Origin: Methylovulum sp.
Lineage (GTDB): Bacteria; Pseudomonadota; Gammaproteobacteria; Methylococcales; Methylomonadaceae
Direction: 5' to 3'
Length of the DNA stretch: 10,334 bases
Assembly: GCA_016919605.1 (NCBI GenBank)
Contig: JACXTQ010000174.1
Span: 1 to 10,334 of the forward strand
This document shows positions 6,322 through 10,334 of this stretch, one piece after another (the stretch's first letter is position 1; each line of letters opens with the position of its first letter). Position numbers and translations under genes: made by a program. The notes below the pieces were generated by a model, which was given only the letters and a program-made list of their open reading frames with translations, made no database searches and was not told the origin of the DNA.

Positions 6322-6799
6322 TTGGTCATTTGATCCCATTTTAGCCGCCATTAAATTTACAGGCGGTAATGGTGCCGAATATACCGTTGCTCTAAAGGAA
6401 GCGGGTGATGTCTATTTTTCTGATTATCCGGCAATAAAATCATTGTGCTATGAAGTTATGTTTGAATCCTCTTTGCCAAGCAGTGGGTATGATTGCAAAG
6501 TTAGCATAACGCTTGCCGATATTGTTAAATTTTACCTACAGCAGGGCAAGATTATCATTTTTGTGTGCGAAAGCAGGGATGAAAAACAGGAAGCCAGGAA
6601 GGTGCTATTTGCCAAATGGTTTAAAACGCATGGCCAAGGTTTTGAAAAGTATGATTTTGAAATATATGATGTGGAGCGGCCTTATTATCTGTCGTTATTG
6701 TTGGCTGCTGATAAACACCACAACGCCCAACAGATTGTTAACCTTTTTGGGCAAGCCATAGATGACTATAGCTACTATAAGCGCCGTTACGTTATATAG
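6305..6799 (+). CDS. DUF6169-like protein of unknown function, second gene of the cassette
   Basis: The 164-residue soluble protein has no signal peptide or membrane segment. Its layout recalls the DUF6169 family as I remember it: an N-terminal strand pair (YNWSFDPILAAIKFTGGNGAEYTVAL, with NG-x-EY-x-V), a middle aromatic part ending near LADIVKFYLQ, then a hydrophobic strand IIIFVCESRDEKQEARKVLFAKWF (about 80-103), and a C-terminal EIYDVERPYYLSLLL with the helical tail NAQQIVNLFGQAI. The IFVC-[DE]-S-x-D...R...LF-x-KWF stretch is the best match. I could not check this against a database. No catalytic motif can be named. It starts at TTG with a strong ribosome-binding site and overlaps the 58-residue gene by 17 bases. 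Three 60-base stretches counted inside it are 42-47% GC, against about 60% for one in leuA, suggesting separate ancestry. Function unknown; a toxin-like or regulatory role is speculation. Confidence 0.8.
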   Translation: MSTPYNWSFDPILAAIKFTGGNGAEYTVALKEAGDVYFSDYPAIKSLCYEVMFESSLPSSGYDCKVSITLADIVKFYLQQGKIIIFVCESRDEKQEARKVLFAKWFKTHGQGFEKYDFEIYDVERPYYLSLLLAADKHHNAQQIVNLFGQAIDDYSYYKRRYVI

Positions 6800-6882
6800 A
6801 TGGCCCTGTTGAAATCAAGATCCGCTCCTAGTTCATGCCACTTGCCCAGCGTTGAACCCTCTATAAAACGATTTATCAACGT

Positions 6883-6902
6883 CATCAACACGCTTGTTGA
6901 TG
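6883..6902 (+). repeat. Perfect 8-bp inverted repeat just upstream of leuA
   Basis: CATCAACA (6883-6890) and TGTTGATG (6895-6902) are perfect complements around the tetraloop CGCT, and end 21 bases before the leuA ATG. It could be an operator half-site pair or an RNA hairpin near the ribosome-binding region. No T run follows it, so it is not an intrinsic terminator. The role in leuA control is inference from position alone. Confidence 0.5.
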
Positions 6903-6923
6903 CTTATTAATGAACGGCATTTT

Positions 6924-8468
6924 ATGAAAGACCAATTGATTATTTTTGACACCACCTTGCGCGATGGCGAACAAAGCCCGGGCGCGTCCATGACCCGCGA
7001 TGAAAAAGTGCGCATTGCCAAAGCCTTGGAACGGTTGAAGGTGGATATTATTGAGGCCGGATTTCCGGCGGCCAGCCCCGGCGATTTTGAGGCGGTGCAG
7101 GCGGTGGCGAAGGTCATTAAGGACAGCACGGTGTGTGGTTTGGCACGCGCGTTGGATAAAGATATAGACCGTGCCGGCGAGGCGTTAAAAAGCGCGGAGC
7201 GCCGCCGTATCCATACCTTTATCGCCACCTCGCCGATCCACATGCAGATGAAGCTGAACATGTCGCCGGAGCAGGTCATTGACCATGCGGTCAGGGCGGT
7301 GAAAAGGGCGCGGCAGTATACCGATGATGTCGAGTTTTCGCCAGAAGATGCCGGACGCTCGGAAGAGGATTTTTTGTGCCGTATCCTTGAGGCGGTGATT
7401 GATGCGGGGGCGACCACGCTGAATATCCCCGATACCGTCGGTTACAGCATCCCGCAGCAGTTCGGTGCGACCATCGCTAATCTGATTGCGCGTATCCCCA
7501 ATTCGGATAAGGCGATTTTTTCCGTGCATTGCCATAATGATTTGGGGTTGGCGGTGGCCAATTCCTTATCAGCGGTGATGAATGGCGCACGGCAAGTGGA
7601 ATGCACGATTAACGGCTTAGGTGAGCGGGCGGGTAATGCCTCCTTAGAAGAGGTGGTAATGGCGGTGCGTACCCGTCAGGATGTGTTTGCTTGCCAAACC
7701 CGTATCGACACCCGCGAAATTTTGACCTGCTCCAAATTAGTGTCTACCATCACGGGCTTTCCGGTGCAGCCTAACAAGGCGATTGTCGGGGCGAATGCCT
7801 TTACCCACGAGGCGGGTATCCATCAGGACGGCGTGTTAAAAAGCCGCGAGACTTACGAGATTATGCGGGCGGAAGATGTCGGCTGGTCGGCCAACCGTAT
7901 GGTGTTGGGCAAGCATTCAGGACGGAACGCTTTTAAGAGCCGTATCACCGATTTGGGGTTTGAGTTTGCCTCGGAAGCGGAGATTAACGACGCTTTTGCC
8001 CGTTTCAAATTGCTGGCCGACAAAAAGCATGATATTTTTGACGAAGACTTACAAGCCCTGATTTCAGAAACCAGCGTCGGCGGTGAAGATGAACGCGTCA
8101 AGCTGATAGCCTTAAAAGTCTGCTCCGAAACCGGCGAAGTGCCCAACGCCCAAGTGACGTTGCGCATCGACAATAAAGAGGCGATAGGCTGTGCCGAAGG
8201 CGGCGGCGTGGTCGATGCCACCTTAAAAGCCATCGAACAATTGGTAAAAACCGAAGCCACTTTGGCGCTGTATTCGGTCAATAACATCACTAACGGCACG
8301 GACGCGCAAGGTGAAGTCACCGTGCGTTTGGAAAAAGGCGGGCGTATCGTCAACGGCTTGGGCGCGGACACCGATATAGTGGTGGCCTCCGCTAAAGCCT
8401 ATATCAACGCCGTCAATAAACTGCACCAGCCTAATGAGCGCCAACATCCGCAAAAGGCCGATGTCTGA
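6924..8468 (+). CDS. leuA: 2-isopropylmalate synthase
   Basis: LeuA condenses acetyl-CoA with 2-oxoisovalerate to give 2-isopropylmalate, the committed step of leucine synthesis in the cytoplasm. The 514-residue length is normal for the proteobacterial enzyme. The TIM-barrel part begins with LIIFDTTLRDGEQSPGASM (Arg13, Asp14), and has HCHNDLG (His202, His204, Asp206) and NGLGERAGNASLEE with Asn238; Asp14, His202, His204 and Asn238 fit the divalent-metal ligands of the family. The linker carries HEAGIHQDG, followed by the C-terminal LeuA allosteric domain from about residue 390 on (ALKVCSETGEVPNAQVTLRI, VDATLKAIEQL), which would allow feedback inhibition by leucine. I start at the ATG at 6924, because family members begin a few residues before LIIFDTTLRDGEQ; TTG 6894 and ATG 6900 add a non-conserved extension and the first overlaps the hairpin loop. 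No clear ribosome-binding site precedes it. It is followed at 11 bp by the uracil-DNA glycosylase gene. Confidence 0.98.
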   Translation: MKDQLIIFDTTLRDGEQSPGASMTRDEKVRIAKALERLKVDIIEAGFPAASPGDFEAVQAVAKVIKDSTVCGLARALDKDIDRAGEALKSAERRRIHTFIATSPIHMQMKLNMSPEQVIDHAVRAVKRARQYTDDVEFSPEDAGRSEEDFLCRILEAVIDAGATTLNIPDTVGYSIPQQFGATIANLIARIPNSDKAIFSVHCHNDLGLAVANSLSAVMNGARQVECTINGLGERAGNASLEEVVMAVRTRQDVFACQTRIDTREILTCSKLVSTITGFPVQPNKAIVGANAFTHEAGIHQDGVLKSRETYEIMRAEDVGWSANRMVLGKHSGRNAFKSRITDLGFEFASEAEINDAFARFKLLADKKHDIFDEDLQALISETSVGGEDERVKLIALKVCSETGEVPNAQVTLRIDNKEAIGCAEGGGVVDATLKAIEQLVKTEATLALYSVNNITNGTDAQGEVTVRLEKGGRIVNGLGADTDIVVASAKAYINAVNKLHQPNERQHPQKADV

Positions 8469-8479
8469 CAGGCGCCGTT

Positions 8480-9214
8480 GTGGATAACGCCCTGCGTTTG
8501 CAGTATTTGGAGGCGATGGGCATACCGGTTTGGGTGTCCAGAATCGCCCCGCCGCCGTTGCTTAACGCGGATAGCCTAGAGCTTGAAGCTATCACTGACG
8601 CGGTCAGTCCAGAGCCTGACACGGTGGCGCAGATACTGGAGGCTCTGCCCGAAACCGCCCCTGACGACTGGGGCAGTTTGGCCGCCGAAGTCGCCGCCTG
8701 TACCCGTTGCGGCTTATGCACCACGCGCAAAAATACCGTGTTCGGGGCTGGCGACCCCCACGCCGATTGGCTGTTGATTGGCGAAGGCCCAGGCCAGCAA
8801 GAAGACGAGCAAGGCTTGCCGTTTGTCGGTGTTGCCGGACAATTGCTGACGGAAATGATCCGCGCGATGGGCTTAAGCCGTGAGCAGGTGTTTATCACCA
8901 ACATCGTCAAATGCCGCCCGCCCAACAACCGCGACCCGCATGTCGATGAGGTGGCCAGTTGCAACGGGTATCTGCAACGGCAAATTGCCCTGATCCAACC
9001 GAAAATTATTTTGGCGGTGGGGCGTATCGCCGCGCAAACCTTGCTGGACACCACCGCGCCTTTGGCTAAACTTAGGGGGAAGGTGCATAGCTTAAATACC
9101 GTACCGGTCATTGTCGTGTACCATCCTGCGTATTTGTTAAGGTCACTGCCGGAAAAGCGCAAGGCGTGGCAAGATTTACAATTTGCCCTGCGTGTCCATA
9201 AAGAACAACAATAA
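8480..9214 (+). CDS. Family-4 uracil-DNA glycosylase with a [4Fe-4S] cluster
   Basis: The enzyme removes uracil (from cytosine deamination or dUTP incorporation) from DNA, starting base-excision repair. Of its 244 residues, the first ~65 are a poorly conserved acidic lead (EALPETAPDDW) and the rest is the glycosylase fold. Motif A is GEGPGQQEDEQGLPFVG, followed by AGQLL; motif B is HPAYLL with His215. The iron-sulfur ligands are Cys74-x2-Cys77 and Cys145-x15-Cys161, with spacing like that of the thermophile enzymes of this family. An extra Cys80 lies close to the first pair. It starts at a GTG 11 bp after leuA, with only a weak AGGCG before it, so it probably depends on leuA translation. rimI follows at 16 bp. 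Such genes are sometimes annotated as phage-type DNA polymerase-related proteins, but the motifs here fit the repair enzyme. Confidence 0.95.
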   Translation: MDNALRLQYLEAMGIPVWVSRIAPPPLLNADSLELEAITDAVSPEPDTVAQILEALPETAPDDWGSLAAEVAACTRCGLCTTRKNTVFGAGDPHADWLLIGEGPGQQEDEQGLPFVGVAGQLLTEMIRAMGLSREQVFITNIVKCRPPNNRDPHVDEVASCNGYLQRQIALIQPKIILAVGRIAAQTLLDTTAPLAKLRGKVHSLNTVPVIVVYHPAYLLRSLPEKRKAWQDLQFALRVHKEQQ

Positions 9215-9230
9215 GAAAAGGAAGCCAACC

Positions 9231-9770
9231 ATGCGTGAGCTGCTCGATAAAATCAAAACTCTAGTCGTGTACGATGCCGACACCGATTTTTATGCGAAAA
9301 TTTTCCCCGATTCCGTACCCCGCAAAGACCTGTTTCGTATGAGACGGATGGGGCTGGCCGATTTGCCGCAAGTGTTGGCGATTGAAAATAAAAACTACCT
9401 GTTCCCGTGGGAAGAGGACATTTTTGAAGATTGCCTTAAATCCGGCTATAGCTGTTGGGTATGTGAGGAACTGGGGCGGGTGCTGGGCTATTGCCTATTG
9501 TCCGTTGCCGTGGGCGAGGCGCATATCCTAAACATTTCCGTAGACCCCGCCGAGCAAGGCCAAGGCATAGGCCGGAAAATGCTCGAGCATTTGATAAACT
9601 CGGCTAAGGGCAGGGCGGAAACCGTATTTTTAGAAGTCCGCCCTTCCAACGCTGTCGCCATCGCCCTGTACGAAGACATGGGCTTTAATGAAATCGGCAT
9701 CCGCAAAAACTATTACCCCGCCGAAAATGGCCGCGAAGATGCGATTATGCTGGCGTTGCAGTTGTTTTGA
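9231..9770 (+). CDS. rimI: Ribosomal protein S18 alanine N-acetyltransferase (RimI-type GNAT)
   Basis: RimI transfers acetyl from acetyl-CoA to the N-terminal alanine of ribosomal protein S18. The 179-residue protein has the GNAT fold from about residue 35: RMRRMGLADLPQVLAIENKNYLFPW, a motif typical of RimI, then ILNISVDPAEQGQGIGRKML with the acetyl-CoA-binding Q-x-x-G-x-G (109-114), and FLEVRPSN...ALYEDMGF. Glu135 and Tyr147 keep the 12-residue spacing of the catalytic Glu103 and Tyr115 of the E. coli enzyme. The first ~34 residues (MRELLDKIKTLVVYDADTD...) are extra compared with the roughly 150-residue E. coli protein. The ATG at 9231 is supported by AAAGGA 8 bases upstream; the open frame extends back into the glycosylase gene but without a better site. 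It is the last gene of the leuA-glycosylase-rimI run. Substrate is inferred from the family. Confidence 0.93.
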   Translation: MRELLDKIKTLVVYDADTDFYAKIFPDSVPRKDLFRMRRMGLADLPQVLAIENKNYLFPWEEDIFEDCLKSGYSCWVCEELGRVLGYCLLSVAVGEAHILNISVDPAEQGQGIGRKMLEHLINSAKGRAETVFLEVRPSNAVAIALYEDMGFNEIGIRKNYYPAENGREDAIMLALQLF

Positions 9771-9786
9771 CGGGTCACTACTATCG

Positions 9787-9898
9787 TAGGTCGGGTTAGC
9801 GATAGCGTAACCCGACATTATCCGAGCGGCACACGTCGGGTTATACCCTCTGGGGCACAAGCGCTATCGCTTTTATGCCCCTTGGGTAAACCCGACCT
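9787..9898. repeat. Composite palindromic intergenic repeat, likely bidirectional terminator
   Basis: Two hairpins lie side by side. The first is GTCGGGTTA (9790-9798), spacer GCGATAGCG, TAACCCGAC (9808-9816). The second is GTCGGGTTATACCC (9835-9848) pairing with GGGTAAACCCGAC (ending 9896, one bulged base), inside it GGGGCA with TGCCCC, and inside that AAGCG-CTAT-CGCTT. The outermost parts also match: TAGGTCGGGTT near 9788 is the complement of AACCCGACCTA ending at 9898, so the whole could fold as one unit. T-rich sequence (TGTTGTGTTTTT) follows on the + strand. It lies between convergent rimI and the DUF2934-type gene and probably stops transcription; the GTCGGGTTA hairpin is of a type I associate with dispersed REP-like repeats. 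Confidence 0.75.
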
Positions 9899-9988
9899 AT
9901 GTTGTGTTTTTATTAGCAATCTATTGATTATTAAAATAAATATCTTAACTTAATGGCTGCGGTTGGAAACAGAGGGGCGGCGAGTGCT

Positions 9989-10334
9989 TTACCGACACCA
10001 CATGGAAACCAGTCGTCGGCATTCTTTCGCCCATTGGCAGTCCTGTTCTTCGCACAGCCTATCGTTTTCGGCACGAAAGCAGGGGCGGTGTTGGGCGGCT
10101 TGTTGTATCGCCCTTATCAGCTCGTCTTCCGAAAGCACATCAGCGGTTTTTTCAATCCCCAGCAACTGCGCCAATTGCTGCAATCCTACCCGCGTTATCG
10201 GCCCGTCTTCTGCCAATAGTTTGATATAAAGCCCTACCAGCATAGTGGCATAGGCGATTTCTGCCGCCAGCCAATCGTCCAGCGCTTTGCCGGGCGCAAA
10301 ATTTCTGGCTTCCGCCTTGAAATAAGCGGCTTCG
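9989..10334 (-). CDS. DUF2934-type protein with C-terminal cysteine cluster, 5' end missing
   Basis: The frame is open to the right edge of the window, so the N-terminus is missing; an ATG at 10243 lies inside the conserved part and is probably not the start. The upstream residues read EAAYFKAEARNFAPGKALDDWLAAE, close to the DUF2934 pattern (A-Y, charged residues, G, DDWL-x-AE), a short helical domain of unknown role. The 114 visible residues continue with a helical segment (PITRVGLQQLAQLLGIEKTADVL) and end in a cysteine cluster, C-x8-C-x4-C-x5-C, in CFRAENDRL, CEEQD and CQWAKEC, plus a final Cys, which could bind a metal or an iron-sulfur cluster. It is convergent with rimI and separated from it by the composite repeat. 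Function is unknown; the domain assignment is from memory of the pattern. Confidence 0.78.
   Translation of the reverse strand, partial: EAAYFKAEARNFAPGKALDDWLAAEIAYATMLVGLYIKLLAEDGPITRVGLQQLAQLLGIEKTADVLSEDELIRAIQQAAQHRPCFRAENDRLCEEQDCQWAKECRRLVSMWCR

Noticed and set aside
6800..6910. 36-codon open frame starting at the ATG right after the DUF6169-like stop and ending at TAA 6908-6910, considered as a leuA leader peptide
   Set aside because: It has no ribosome-binding site and no run of leucine codons, and the following hairpin lacks a T tract, so classic leucine attenuation is not supported.
6894..6923. Upstream TTG/ATG starts for leuA
   Set aside because: They add residues not expected in the family and overlap the palindrome; ATG 6924 gives the standard N-terminus.
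1..10334. CRISPR array, tRNA, rRNA, integrase or complete insertion sequence
   Set aside because: I saw no regularly spaced direct repeats, no cloverleaf-like sequences and no transposase or integrase motifs.

Overview
The window looks like a chromosomal stretch from a gammaproteobacterium, and I lean towards a methanotroph-type lineage (Methylococcales). The lean rests on three weak signs: the pssA / leuA / family-4 uracil-DNA glycosylase / rimI gene set, a DUF2934-type protein with a cysteine cluster at the right edge, and a dispersed palindromic intergenic repeat (GTCGGGTTAgcgatagcgTAACCCGAC) of a kind I associate with such genomes. No 16S or other decisive marker is present, so the order-level assignment is inference.

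Layout. Bases 2-697 (+) carry the 3' part of a SpoIIE/RsbU-type PP2C phosphatase whose N-terminal sensor part lies outside the window. Bases 930-2492 (-) hold a compact restriction-modification pair: a C5-cytosine methyltransferase followed 3 bp later by an HNH endonuclease with an N-terminal winged-helix-like segment. A 606-bp gene-poor stretch follows, with at most gene debris. Bases 3099-4352 (+) encode a secreted SBBP-repeat protein that can be read as seven blades of a beta-propeller. Bases 4535-5002 (-) encode a stand-alone cyclic-nucleotide-binding domain.

Bases 5351-9770 are a run of genes all on the + strand: pssA (phospholipid synthesis), a two-gene AT-rich cassette of unknown function (a 58-residue protein overlapping a DUF6169-like protein that starts at TTG), leuA (first step of leucine synthesis), a [4Fe-4S] family-4 uracil-DNA glycosylase, and rimI (N-terminal acetylation of ribosomal protein S18). 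leuA, the glycosylase and rimI are 11 and 16 bp apart and probably form one transcription unit. The pssA-leuA neighbourhood is common in beta- and gammaproteobacteria, so the small cassette looks inserted into a conserved order. A large composite palindromic repeat (9787-9898) lies between rimI and the convergent DUF2934-type gene, which runs off the right edge.

No tRNA, rRNA, CRISPR array, complete insertion sequence or integrase was found. The strongest candidates for something undescribed are the 58-residue/DUF6169-like cassette and, second, the HNH/C5-methyltransferase pair, whose recognition site cannot be read from sequence alone. Most of the rest is ordinary housekeeping.
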